DNA of 29,766 nucleotides, from contig NW_003314387.1 of assembly GCF_000143415.4 (NCBI RefSeq), forward strand, positions 1 through 29,766. The letters run 5' to 3'. Below, one piece after another: positions 9,631 to 19,356 of the stretch (the stretch's first letter is position 1; each line of letters starts with the position of its first letter). The notes under the pieces were generated by a model. That model was not told the DNA's origin, did no database searches, and worked only from the letters and a program-made list of their open reading frames with translations. Source of the stretch: Selaginella moellendorffii. Its lineage: Eukaryota; Streptophyta; Lycopodiopsida; Selaginellales; Selaginellaceae. The position numbers and the translations under genes are program-made.

Positions 9631-10084
9631 ACATCATTAACAAATGTAAAACCATGACAATAAGCTTGAAAAAGATTTGGTTTCCAGAACTAGTCTGAAA
9701 ATCAGAGACGAGTTTTCTTTCACGTGACTCAGCAGAAAATGGATGGATTATCACTCACATCTATCATCAGAAACTGTGAAATAACTGGTCATCACTGCCA
9801 CGAGTAAAGAAGGGGCTCATCTATGGCAATTGGCTCAGCAACTCGGTGAAATTTTCACTCATGTTGCCTTCAGACAAACTGTGAAATTTCTATAGACATC
9901 ATCGCCATTCTAGCCTCTAGAAGGGAAGAAAAACTTACAAGGAATTCGTGGCCTCCTAGTTGGAGCGAGAATGGAGCTTTACTTGACCCATCGCAAGCCA
10001 TTGTAAGCACTGCCAATTACGCGTTATAGAAGGTGAGAAGAGAAACACACAAACACAAAACAAACCTACTTTGAAGGCATGGAT
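9631..10084. other. Intergenic, no gene seen
   Basis: These 454 bp lie between the end of the small secreted ORF and the stop of the opposite-strand RWD gene. I see no convincing ORF, splice pattern or RNA gene. The right part should be 3' UTR of the RWD gene. Confidence 0.5.
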
Positions 10085-11438
10085 TCAGTGACCACTCCCA
10101 ATCTTTAGCGCGCTCAGGAACATATGTTCTAGTGCCGCTTCTCGACAAAGTGCTGCGAGCTTCGACATGTCAGTCTCGCCGAGCTCTTCGATTTGAGTCG
10201 TCTTGAACCGGCGCAGCTCGTCAATGTTGCGGCCAGCAGGACACTGCTCCTCCTCGAGAGCCCGCAAATTCATAGCTTGCCATCTCAAGTGACGAACTCT
10301 CTTCACATATTCGGTAATATTTGTGTCTTCAGCCTGGACAAATAGACAATCATGATGTGAAACTACACACATAAACATACCTCAATGATTAGAATACCAG
10401 GAAAGCCAGGCTTGCAGTAGCCACCCACACGAAGTTCCTTTCCCCACTCCACGATACATTTCCTTTTCCGCGTGGACTTGATATGATGAAACCTTCACAA
10501 AAGTGATCGAGCTAGAAATTGTTGAAGATTCACAAAAGAAAACAAACCAAAAGAGTTTTCTCTTTAGGAGTTGTGACGCTCCAGACATCGATGAGGCGTT
10601 CGAGGATTGAGTGGTTTGATCGCTTTCTGATATCCGCCAAGCCAAGTCCTACACAAGACAGGTTAAGAACCTCCAAAATGGAAGCGAGAAGAAACTTACC
10701 TGTACTTTTTGTAGCACTAAAAGAGTCGATTCCTGTCCAAGAGCTCCCTCGGCAACGCTGGCTGCCGCTCGATTTAAGCTGTCAAGTTGATCTCTTGCAA
10801 CGCTTCCATGGCATCTCACGTTGACAGCCACCGCTTGGCTCTCTGGATAGTCGTCCGGGAAGGTGAACTGGATGCTTAAACTCTCAAGCAACTTAAGGTG
10901 GACAGTGAACGAGACAGAGCCACCATAGCCAGTCTCAAACTCTCCCTGGCCAGAGTATATAGACCGCAAAGCCTCCACCTGTGGATCGAGAAATTTTTTT
11001 TTATCAGAAAACCATAGAAAACTTTCAGAAATTCTTCGCAGTGGAAGAAAGTTTTCCAGCATCGACCAAAGAGAATTTTCAGCAATGCGCAAAACCAAAT
11101 TTGCATTTGATCGATGCACATTCAAAGAAAGAAAGACTTTTATGAAATTATCGCGAGAAGGGTCTATGAAAAGAGGAAAGAAATCGAAAACGATGAGATT
11201 CATACGCATCGACCAAAGAGAATTTTCAGCAATGCGCTAAACCACATTTGCATATGACCGACGCACATTGAAAGGACCTTTATGAAATTATCACGAGAAG
11301 CGTCTATGAAAAGTGGAAAGAAATCAAAAGCGACGAATTTCATCCGCAGAAAAAGCAGGAACAATCGATCGCAAGCAAACATTTTACCTCGTCTAGCTGC
11401 CGCTGGAGATTCGCGGAAGTGTGGCGGCGTCCATCCAT
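10085..11438 (-). CDS. RWD domain protein with DUF1115 (RWDD2-like)
   Basis: Exons on the minus strand: 11438-11388, 10978-10700, 10648-10548, 10492-10381 and 10333-10085; 263 aa, all phases closing. The N-terminal RWD domain (about 10-110) has the family core VEALRSIY and FTFPDDYPESQAV (compare YPxxxP in GCN2/RWD folds). The C-terminal DUF1115 has FHHIKSTRKRKCIVEW, GYCKPGFPGILIIE and the Trp/Arg-rich continuation VRHLRWQAMNLR, matching the HHI..KRK.I.EW...L..GF..PGKPG pattern of RWDD2. Molecular role is not well defined in any organism. The correct splice at 10548/10492 is fixed by the need to give FHHI. An in-frame ATG at 11525 would add 29 basic residues, but a polypyrimidine-CAG between suggests leader sequence, so 11438 is preferred. 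Intron 1 is exceptionally long (409 nt) because of an internal duplication. Confidence 0.88.
11061..11348. repeat. Tandem duplication in RWD gene intron 1 (period 147 bp)
   Basis: Copy 1 spans 11061-11207 and copy 2 spans 11208-11348. Both begin ATCGACCAAAGAGAATTTTC and contain AGCAATGCGC, a TTTATGAAATTATC word, and GTCTATGAAAAG followed by GGAAAGAAATC. Identity is high by eye, well above that of the SUN-intron copies, so this looks a younger event. The minus strand stays open through most of both copies, but the frame differs from the flanking exons. Confidence 0.85.
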
Positions 11439-11718
11439 AGCTCTAGCTCCGCGCTGCCGCCGCCGCCGCCGCCGCCCCCCATTCTGGAAAAGAAGAACCC
11501 TAGTGGGAGAGAAGGAAAGCAGCATTAAAGAAGAATTTTTTAGGGCTAAAAGAAATTACTTGCTAGGGCGGACAGGATGGTGATGGCGATGGCGATGGCG
11601 CTGGCGCAGTGGCTCGCGGCATCCGAGGCGTAAGCGGTTCGATCGCGGCGGCGAGCTCGGCAGCTAGATCACGGTCCTAGGATGCTGGTGAGCTCGCCGC
11701 TGATGAAGGGCTTGTTCG
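11439..11718. promoter_or_regulatory. Divergent promoter, RWD gene / membrane protein, with a uORF
   Basis: These 280 bp separate two divergent starts. TAGGGCT and AACCCTAG words, in both directions, lie at 11498-11548. On the plus strand an 18-codon upstream ORF (11577-11633) begins with a run of ATG GCG codons (MVMAMAMALAQW). A second ATG at 11681 opens another frame across the chosen start of the membrane protein. Confidence 0.45.
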
Positions 11719-12987
11719 ATGCCCCTCCCCAATTCTGCCGTGGACGCGCTTGGCTTCGCGACGCTGCTCCTGGTGCTGGTGCTCCTCATCCTCGGCGTCC
11801 TCTGCGCGGCCTACGTTCTCCACTTCCGCTCCAAGATCCACCACGACAATCTCTTGGCCCTCAGGCATTTTAATTCCCTCTGGATCGTTCGCCTCATCCT
11901 CATTCTCTTCGCGGTTCTCTGGGGATTGGGCGAGCTCCTCCGGCTGCCACTGCTGCGAAAGAAGGGCTGGTTCCTCCACAGGCTTGGATTCCGGTGGCAA
12001 GTCACCAGCTGCAAGATCTACATTCTCTCGTCGCTGGGGATTCTCGAGCCGTGCTTCTTCCTCACCGCGCTCTTCCTCGTCCAGGGATCCATCCGCAACG
12101 CTCCCTTCACGCCGAGAAAGAGATGGAACGGGAGAGTGATCGTCTCGGTGCTGGGATTTTGCGCTCCGGTGTTCCTCGCGCAAGTGTTCTTGGTGGTGGT
12201 GAGCCCGATTGTTTGGGGGCGGCGGGAGGAGGAGGGCAGTGCGAGCTACAGGGCTGGCGGAGGATTCGTCGATCGATTCAAGCTCCCGCACTACTTCACG
12301 CGGGTGTTCCAGGCGATGGAGGTGGAGGAGAGGGAAAAGGTGGTGGTGGCGGCGGCGGTGTGCACGTATCCTCTCCTGAGCACCGTTGTTCTTGGGATGT
12401 TTGGCTGCGTCTACGTGATCTACTTCCTCTACCTGGGCTGGAAGATGGCGGCGCTGGTGATCAACCGGAGGCTCCAGCTGCGGGTGTACGCGCTGGTGAT
12501 CGCAGTGGCGCTGCTGTTGCCGATCCACGTCGTGTTCTTGGGGCTCTCGGTGCTCTCCCGGCCCAGCGAGCCGCTGTTCGAGGCGGTGGGATTCCTGGGC
12601 TTCTTGACGGTGCTGCTGTGCACGACGGTGGGCGAAGGAATTCTCGTGGTTCGTCCCATTGCCGACGCGCTGGCGATTCGGTGGCGATATGAGGAGGCCG
12701 CCTCCGCCAAAGCTTCGTCGCTGTGGGAGCCGCCGCCAGTGAGATCATCATCCTCGGAAGAACTTCCGCCTCAACGCCAGTTTGTAGTTCCTCTCACGGC
12801 GGCGGTCTTGGGTGACGAGTCTGCTACTGCTGGGGATTCTCGAGTCGAGAATATAGAGATTTCGAGACTGCACAAAGCTTTCCAGGCAGCGATGGTGAAA
12901 TCGTCATCGTCGTCTTCATCGTCACCACCGAGTCCCACTCTTCCCGGAAGAACACTCGTCTCATACACGAATAGAATACTGGTATAG
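11719..12987 (+). CDS. Multi-pass membrane protein, plant, function unknown
   Basis: An intronless ORF of 422 aa. I count about seven hydrophobic segments: residues 11-33, 52-70, 95-118, 134-157, 210-237, 250-272 and 286-308. Short charged loops separate them. The first part is GFATLLLVLVLLILGVLC. A conserved-looking cytoplasmic-type loop is RKRWNGRVIV. The C-terminal 110 residues are hydrophilic and Ser/Glu-rich, with a run of nine Ser. The seven-helix layout suggests a receptor- or transporter-like fold, but I cannot name the family. The last 16 codons and the stop lie inside the first unit of a tandem repeat. The start at 11719 is the first in-frame ATG before helix 1. Confidence 0.75.
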   Translation: MPLPNSAVDALGFATLLLVLVLLILGVLCAAYVLHFRSKIHHDNLLALRHFNSLWIVRLILILFAVLWGLGELLRLPLLRKKGWFLHRLGFRWQVTSCKIYILSSLGILEPCFFLTALFLVQGSIRNAPFTPRKRWNGRVIVSVLGFCAPVFLAQVFLVVVSPIVWGRREEEGSASYRAGGGFVDRFKLPHYFTRVFQAMEVEEREKVVVAAAVCTYPLLSTVVLGMFGCVYVIYFLYLGWKMAALVINRRLQLRVYALVIAVALLLPIHVVFLGLSVLSRPSEPLFEAVGFLGFLTVLLCTTVGEGILVVRPIADALAIRWRYEEAASAKASSLWEPPPVRSSSSEELPPQRQFVVPLTAAVLGDESATAGDSRVENIEISRLHKAFQAAMVKSSSSSSSSPPSPTLPGRTLVSYTNRILV

Positions 12988-13291
12988 TTTCTTTACCTCA
13001 TCTTTGATAAAAGAAATACGTATTTTTCCTCTTTACTGCGATGACGATCACCTCTAAGCTGTGGTTTTTGGTCCCAATCTTCCCGGAAGAACACCCGTCT
13101 AGAATATTGGTATAGTAAAAGAAAAGGTATTTTTCCTCTTACTGCGATGACGAATCTCTCAAAGTAAGATGTGATTTTTGGTCCCAATCTTCTCGGAAGA
13201 ACACTGGTCTCATACAAGAATAGAATACTGATAATAGTTTTTTACCTCATCTTTCGCCGATCTCGGTGCTATACCAAAGATGTGATTTTTA
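12940..13291. repeat. Three-unit tandem repeat across the 3' end of the membrane protein gene
   Basis: Units start at 12940, 13079 and 13189 (lengths about 139, 110 and 100 bp). Each opens with CTTCCCGGAAGAACAC or one mismatch of it. Shared words follow: a GTCT...AGAATA(C/T)TG(G/A)TA block, TATTTTTCCTCTTTACTGCGATGACGA (units 1 and 2), and GTG(A/G)TTTTTGGTCCCAATCT at the ends of units 1 and 2. Unit 1 encodes the C-terminal LPGRTLVSYTNRILV and the stop. Confidence 0.85.
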
Positions 13292-13724
13292 CCAATCGCA
13301 CACGCAAAGCCATGGAATTTGTACACGAGCCTCCAATGGAGAAGCCGTCCATCCATGGACAAACATTATCCAGCCGCGATGGAGAAAAAAAAAACTATTA
13401 TGGGCGAAATGATTATGTCGCACTGTTGACCATTTTGGGATTATTTGGATCTAGGGTTGTGATGGATTAGGGCTTATGCGCGTGAGCGAGCGAGTGCTGG
13501 ATGAGGAAGAGGAGGCGCTGGAGCAGCGGCGGCAGCGCAGCATCAGACAGGATGGAGCTGCCAGAGTGTGAGCTGAGGAGGAATGTGTGAAAATGGTAGA
13601 CGGCGATGAATCGAGCGAGGAGAGCGAGGGAGGGGCAGCGGCGGCCGCGGCGTAGCGATTGCTCGCCGCAATCTCAGAGGAGCGGCCACATTCTCGGCGC
13701 TGGAGCATCGATTCCGGCAATAAT
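13292..13724 (+). promoter_or_regulatory. Promoter and leader of the EDR1-like gene, with a 31-codon uORF
   Basis: No separate gene is supported here. CTAGGGTTG and TTAGGGC words at 13451-13474 mark a plant-type transcription start region. An upstream ORF at 13476-13571 encodes 31 highly charged residues starting MRVSERVLDEEEEALEQRRQ. A poly-A run lies at 13385-13393. Confidence 0.4.
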
Positions 13725-16700
13725 ATGAAGAACTTCCTGCGTAAGTTCCACTTAGTAGGGAGTAGTAGCGTAGAGAGTGGGAGATCTTCGCAGCAGCAGG
13801 AATCAGCGCCATCACCGTCGGGTTCCACCTTGTCGAGCATTTCCGACTGGATTTCGTCTCTCACCTCCAGACCATCCACCGCCTCGAGTGATACTTCGTC
13901 TCACCACCACGGTGGAGGAGGAAGTGGTGCTAGAGCGCGGGTGGAAGGCACCGCAGCTCCTGCCAGAGTGAGCACCACCAATGATTCCTCGTCAGTAACG
14001 CCATCGTCACAAGCTGGGAAAACGTTTCCGTCGTATGGATCTCTCGAGGAAGAGTATCAGGTCCAGCTCGCCATAGCTCTCAGCGTCAACCAGCCAGTTG
14101 ATCCAGAGGTCGCGGAGATCGAAGCTGTGAAAAGAATCAGCCTTGGTTTGTGTCCCGAGCGTTCTACGACTTCACAGGCGGACATGGCTACATACCGGTA
14201 TTGGGTAAAAAACATTTTTTTCCTTCTTTTGTTGCTTTTGTTTAGGAGAATAACGTTTTGTTTTTCTGATCGCAGGCATACAATGCTCTGTCCTACGATG
14301 ACAGTGTGGTGGACGGGTTCTATGACGTATACGGTGTGGCGTGTGATCCAGTTTATCCCACGAAGATGCCATCTCTTGTGGATTTGCAAATGAAGCCTCT
14401 GTCCGATGCTGCAAGCTGGGAAGTTGTTCTCGTCAACAGATTAACAGACAGCGAGCTCGCGAACCTGGAAAAGAGTGCTGCTCGCACTCGAGCTCAGTGC
14501 ACGGGGGGTCCGAGTGCTTTGGCGCAAAAGATTGCTGTTTTGGTGGCTGAGCAAATGGGAGGGGCTGTCGAGAACGACGTCGACATGATCTCTGTTTGGA
14601 GGACTACAAGCTGGGAGTTGAGGACTTCTCTCAAGAGCAACATATTACCTCTAGGCTATCTTCAGATTGGCTTGGCTAGACATCGAGCTCTACTATTCAA
14701 GGTAATTCAGAAAGCGGACTTTCTTTTCGTTTTCGCTCACCTTTTCCTTCATTTTAAGTTTCCAGGTTTTGGCTGACTCTGTTGGTATTCCCTGTCGACT
14801 CGTGAAAGGAAAGCACTATACTGGAGTGGACGAGGGAGCTGTGAATATTATTAAGGACGCTGATAGCAGGTGCGGTTTTATCTTTCGTGCTTCTTCTTGC
14901 ACTAATCTTGATGGTTGCAGGGAGTATATTATCGATCTCATGGGTGCTCCTGGGGCGCTTATACCTTCAGACGGTCCTGCGAGCGAGAAGAACGTTCCGC
15001 TGAACCACGACACACACCTTGGGGAAAGGCACCACAGTGAACCCGCTGATTTCGAGAATGCTCTTGCGGGCGCTGGCGCTGGCGCTGAGCGTCGTCCTGG
15101 GCCTTCTCACGGAAGATCACCCTCCTGGACAGAAGGCATTGGAGCACCCGGGGCTCGTCAAACGAAAGCCAAAGACATGTCACAGTACATGATTGAGGCG
15201 GCCAAGGAGAATCCCGGACTTGCACAAAAGCTACAAGACGTTTTACTGGAGAGCGGGATAGTTGCACCTCCAGAGTTCCTAGCGGAGTTATCCCCTACGG
15301 AACCACAGCAGAGGTCTACTGATGCGCGGCCGGATCTGAGGAGGCCCAGTCGAGTCGTGAGAGTTAAAGAGCGAGGAAAACCTCCTCTTTTAACTAAATC
15401 GCCTGCTGCAAGACCAGATGATGCGGCTGCAAAGGATAGATTACAACGCTTGAAGTCTGTGGAGGGTCTAGGAGACAGGCGACCGCTCGAGTGCCCGATG
15501 CCTTATTATCAGGCCCAAGCAGCAGCACCGACGGTGTTGACACCGGTTCACGAGAATAGCTTTCCGGCAAACTTGATAAAGAACTCACCAGTTGCTGCTT
15601 CAGCTATAACAGCAGCTGTTGTAGCCTCGTCGATGGTGGTGGCCGCAGCCAAGACAGACATCGGTGATGGTTCGTTGGAAGTTCCGATCACTGCTGCAGC
15701 TACAGCAACCGCTGCTGTAGTCGCTGCTACGTCGGCTGCAGTAGTGCTCAAGTCAGAAAGTGGATCAGGGAATTCTGATAAAGGTGGAAGTGGGGACAGC
15801 AAAACCAGGACAGAGGAATCAGGAAGTCACAGTGGTTCAAAGAAGAAAAACAATTCCAGAGAATCTGAAGGTGATGCGGGCGACTTGGAAAATGGTCGAA
15901 CAGGAATCAGCAAATCCGACTCGATCCTTGATGTTGCGGAGTGGGAGATTCCGTGGGAAGAGTTGCGTGTTGGCGATCGTATAGGTCTTGGTAAGGAGTT
16001 TAAACTTCTTTTACGCGAACTCATGTTGGTGTGCAGGGTCCTATGGAGAAGTGTACCGTGGAGAGTGGCATGGAACTGTAAGTAACTGTGACAATTGTAT
16101 CCTGAATTCACGACTCATATTAAATTCATGCAGGAAGTTGCCATCAAGAAGTTTTTGAACCAGGATATCTCCGGCGATGCCTTGGAAGAATTTATTACTG
16201 AGGTGGAATCTAACCATCATGGCAAATTTTTTTTTTACAAGGCTTTTTTTTTCTTGCGAAAGGTTCGATTGATGAGAAGAATGCGGCATCCAAATGTGGT
16301 TCTCTTCATGGGTGCCGTAACCAGGCCGCCAAATCTGTCGATTGTAACAGAGTTTCTTCCAAGGTACTTTGATGCGGTTTTGGATCATTGTCGATATTTG
16401 GAGCGTGCAGAGGGAGCTTGTTTAAGCTGATTCACCGGCCTTCAAACCAGGTTGACGAGAGAAGAAGGCTGAGAATGGCTCTCGACGTGGTAAGAAAATT
16501 TCTTGTTTTCTTGATATGGCATTTAGTAACGATCGTGATACCATTGAAAGGCCAAGGGTATGAACTATTTGCACTCTAGTACCCCGATGATAGTTCACAG
16601 GGACTTGAAATCTCCGAACTTGTTAGTCGATAAAAACTGGGTTGTGAAGGTACAGTAAAAGTTATCGGTTTTGTTTAGTAACACGAAATTTTGCAGGTTT

Positions 16701-17309
16701 GCGACTTTGGATTGTCTCGAATGAAACATCACACTTTCTTGTCTTCGAAGTCACAGGCAGGCACGGTGGGTACACAAGACTCCCTTACTTTTCTCTTGGG
16801 TAGTTTTTTGGATTTGAGAGGACTTGTTTTTAACAGCCTGAATGGATGGCACCAGAAGTATTAAGAAATGAACCGTCTAACGAAAAGTAAGAATCGGCTT
16901 TGCTTTGGTAAATTGACACGAGCTCCTTTCGTTTGCAGATCGGATGTCTACAGCTTTGGAGTTATCCTTTGGGAACTGGCTACTCTGCAACAGCCGTGGC
17001 ATGGAATGAACTCAATGCAAGTCGTCGGGGCTGTCGGTTTTCAAAACAGGAGGCTCGACATCCCAGCGGACATGGATCCCGCCATCGCAAAAATCATCCA
17101 GGAGTGCTGGCAAAAGTATGTGTTTCCTTCTTAGATTTTGTAGCGCCTGACAAAACAAATCCTCCGTTTCTTTTGGTGGCAGCGATCCTGCTCTTCGTCC
17201 AACTTTTCATGAAATAATGGATTCCCTGCGGCCTTTCCAAAGACCTGTTATCCCCTCGCAAGGGGAGGCAGGAGGAGGTAAGCAAAAGCAACCACGCAAG
17301 GCTTCGTAG
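13725..17309 (+). CDS. Raf-like MAPKKK of the EDR1 class
   Basis: Predicted Ser/Thr protein kinase; EDR1 in Arabidopsis restrains defence, senescence and ethylene responses. Exons: 13725-14204, 14276-14701, 14766-14869, 14921-15990, 16037-16077, 16134-16202, 16263-16363, 16411-16489, 16551-16649, 16697-16765, 16837-16886, 16939-17115 and 17183-17309; 963 aa. The start [10 protein letters not shown] parallels Arabidopsis [22 protein letters not shown] (about 108-120) and the EDR1 domain (about 130-370) follow, with [29 protein letters not shown] and EYIIDLM. The middle is disordered and includes two Ala/Val-rich stretches (561-580, 593-613). The kinase domain (about 680-950) has [11 protein letters not shown], catalytic Lys712, HRDLKSPN with Asp808, DFG at 826-828, and [16 protein letters not shown]. 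All key residues are present, so it should be active. The tail KQKQPRKAS reads through a potential GTAAGC donor. Confidence 0.94.
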
Positions 17310-17417
17310 GAACAAAAAATGGCTGGGGCTCCGTTTACTAATGTATCTGTAAAGTACAGTAATTTATAGGTGGTCGGAGACGGATTCTAGGAAGGAAGAA
17401 AAACAGGATCAAGGATG

Positions 17418-19307
17418 TCAAAATTGACAGAAGTTCAGGGTGGAAAGACAGGAACTATCGTCTTCGGTTTTGGTTACATGGTCGGACAAACGAGACGAGG
17501 AATAAGACGAGGAAGACGAAGATGAAGAAGCAGCGTTTCTAGCAGGGCCGAGATGGAGACCGGAAAGTAGAGTATAAGGCGCAGCATTTGTGGGATCGAG
17601 CTCGTAGACGTACTCCGCAGCCTTCCCGGCCCTGTGAGAATCACCAGCAGCAGTGGAAGCACTGAGAAGCGACGTCCAGGCCACAGCATCCGGCTCATAA
17701 GGCATGGTGGCGATGAGATCTTCGGCCTCTCTGAGCCTTCCAGATCTCGCCAGAGCATCAACGACGCACATATAGTGATCCAAGCTCGCAGCTATGGCGT
17801 AGTCCGCCGAGAGGGACGCAAAGTGGGAGTAGACGTCGCTGAGAAGGCCGGCGTGAGCACAGGCCAGGAGAACGCTCACAAAGGTGACGGAGTTTGGAGT
17901 GAAGCCGTGGAGCTGCATGGCGTGAAAGATCTCGAGAGCTTCGTGGCTATGGCCGTTTAGAGCAAAGGCCGCGAGCATGGAGCTCCAGGCTTTGACGTCG
18001 CGGTGCTTGAGATCGTCAAATACGAGCTTGGCCTCGCGGAGGTGGCCAAAGTTTCCATACATCGCTACCAGTGCCGTCTGGATCGCGAAGTGGGCGATCC
18101 ATCCTCTCCCCTCGTCGGTGAGAATGGAGTGGACGATCCTTCCCTCGGCGACGCCGGAGCACGAATCGATGATGGCGGTGAAGGTGACGCTGTCGGGAGC
18201 GATGCCTTCGAGATCCATGGCGCGGAAGAGATCGAGAGCCTCGCGGCGGCGATGCCCGGACTGGGCATACGCGGTGATGATCGAGTTCCACGCGACGACA
18301 TTGTTGTTCTTTCGCGGGATCTGGTCGAAGAGCTGGCGCGCCGCGTGGAGATCGCCGGCGCGGGCGTAGGCTGTGACCATCGTGGTCCACGAGACGCTGG
18401 ATCGCCGCCTGGGAGGAGTGTTCTCGAAGAACTCGCGCGCCTGGGAGGGAGAGTGATTAATCGCATAGGCCGCGAGCATCGCTGCCCATAGCACGGCGTC
18501 GCCGCCAGCGCCATCGATCCCAGTGGCGCGATCGAAAGCCCGCCTCGCGTCCTCGATCTTGCCCAGTCTGCCATACATCTCCACCAGCGCGGTGGAGATC
18601 GTGATCTCTCCCTGGAATCCGGCCGCGAGGAGCTCGGCGTGGATCCACATCCCCAGCTCCATCGCTAGCGACTGGCCGCAAGCGTCGAGGATCGCGACGA
18701 AGGTCACGCGATCTGGGCGAGCGCCCTCGAGATCCATCGCGCGGAAGAGCCCCAGCGCTCGCGCAAAATCCCCTTCTCTGGCAAATGCGCAGATCATCGC
18801 GTTCCAAGAGACTGTGTTCCTCTCGGGCATTTGATCGAAGAGAAGCTTTGCTCGATCGATGCGATTGCTCTTGGCGTAGGCGACGAGCATCGCGGTCCAC
18901 GACGCTACGTCCCTCCTGGGCATCCCCGAGAAGAATTTCTCCGCGCGATCGAGATGCCCGCTCTGGGAGAGGATCGAGAGCATGATGTTCCACGAGAATT
19001 GGTTCCTGGGATCCATCCGGTGGAAGAATTCGCTGGCGTCCTCGATCGAGCACTTGCCATACATCTGGAGCACGAGATTGGAGAGGAACTCGTCGCCGCG
19101 CAGCCGGCCGTGCTTGATCATCTGGGCGTGGATCCGGCGGCCATGGGAGAGCGCCCGCGCGGATCCACACCGCCGGAGCAATGATCCATACGTGACGCTG
19201 TCCGAGGAAGACGATGAGGATTCTAGGGATCTCACTGCCCTCTCGAGCTGCTCTAGGACTAGCGCTGGATCGTCGCTCTTGCTCGCGTGGAGGAGGAACG
19301 GCGCCAT
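17418..19307 (-). CDS. PLS-type pentatricopeptide repeat protein with partial E region
   Basis: PPR proteins of this kind are imported into chloroplasts or mitochondria and bind organelle RNA, often for C-to-U editing. The intronless ORF is 629 aa from the ATG at 19307; the frame is open further upstream but has no ATG. About 14 PPR motifs run from about 40 to 560, with typical words: NLVLQMYGKC, DVASWTAMLVAYAKS, NTVSWNAMICAFAREG, TALVEMYGRLG and VAWNSIITAYAQSG. An E-like segment (AWTSLLSASTAAGD ... YELDPTNAAPYTLLSGLH) follows. The chain then ends in about 45 Ser-rich residues without E+ or DYW domains, so any deaminase would have to come from a partner. A strong inverted repeat covers the start codon. 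The gene is tail to tail with the EDR1-like gene (108 bp between stops). Confidence 0.92.
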   Translation of the reverse strand: MAPFLLHASKSDDPALVLEQLERAVRSLESSSSSSDSVTYGSLLRRCGSARALSHGRRIHAQMIKHGRLRGDEFLSNLVLQMYGKCSIEDASEFFHRMDPRNQFSWNIMLSILSQSGHLDRAEKFFSGMPRRDVASWTAMLVAYAKSNRIDRAKLLFDQMPERNTVSWNAMICAFAREGDFARALGLFRAMDLEGARPDRVTFVAILDACGQSLAMELGMWIHAELLAAGFQGEITISTALVEMYGRLGKIEDARRAFDRATGIDGAGGDAVLWAAMLAAYAINHSPSQAREFFENTPPRRRSSVSWTTMVTAYARAGDLHAARQLFDQIPRKNNNVVAWNSIITAYAQSGHRRREALDLFRAMDLEGIAPDSVTFTAIIDSCSGVAEGRIVHSILTDEGRGWIAHFAIQTALVAMYGNFGHLREAKLVFDDLKHRDVKAWSSMLAAFALNGHSHEALEIFHAMQLHGFTPNSVTFVSVLLACAHAGLLSDVYSHFASLSADYAIAASLDHYMCVVDALARSGRLREAEDLIATMPYEPDAVAWTSLLSASTAAGDSHRAGKAAEYVYELDPTNAAPYTLLSGLHLGPARNAASSSSSSSSYSSSRLSDHVTKTEDDSSCLSTLNFCQF

Positions 19308-19356
19308 GCCGCGCGGCGTACCGCCAAGTAACGGTATCTTACCGCGCGGTATGGCG
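19302..19356. repeat. Inverted repeat over the PPR start codon
   Basis: The arms 19302-19316 and 19342-19356 are complementary at 14 of 15 positions (CGCCATGCCGCGCGG against CCGCGCGGTATGGCG), with a 25-nt spacer. The PPR start codon (19307-19305) lies in one arm, so the mRNA 5' end could fold into a very GC-rich hairpin that hides the start. Confidence 0.8.

Noticed and set aside
11439-11525. Upstream in-frame ATG at 11525 for the RWD protein
   Set aside because: The added residues are an Arg-rich translation of a GC repeat, with a pyrimidine-CAG suggesting leader sequence; the ATG at 11438 suffices.
11677-12528. 283-codon minus-strand open frame rich in His, Glu and Arg
   Set aside because: It is antisense to the membrane protein coding sequence; the composition is that expected of the complement of hydrophobic GC-rich codons.
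18457-19170. 237-codon second minus-strand frame over the PPR gene
   Set aside because: It is a frame shadow of the PPR gene with no repeats of its own.
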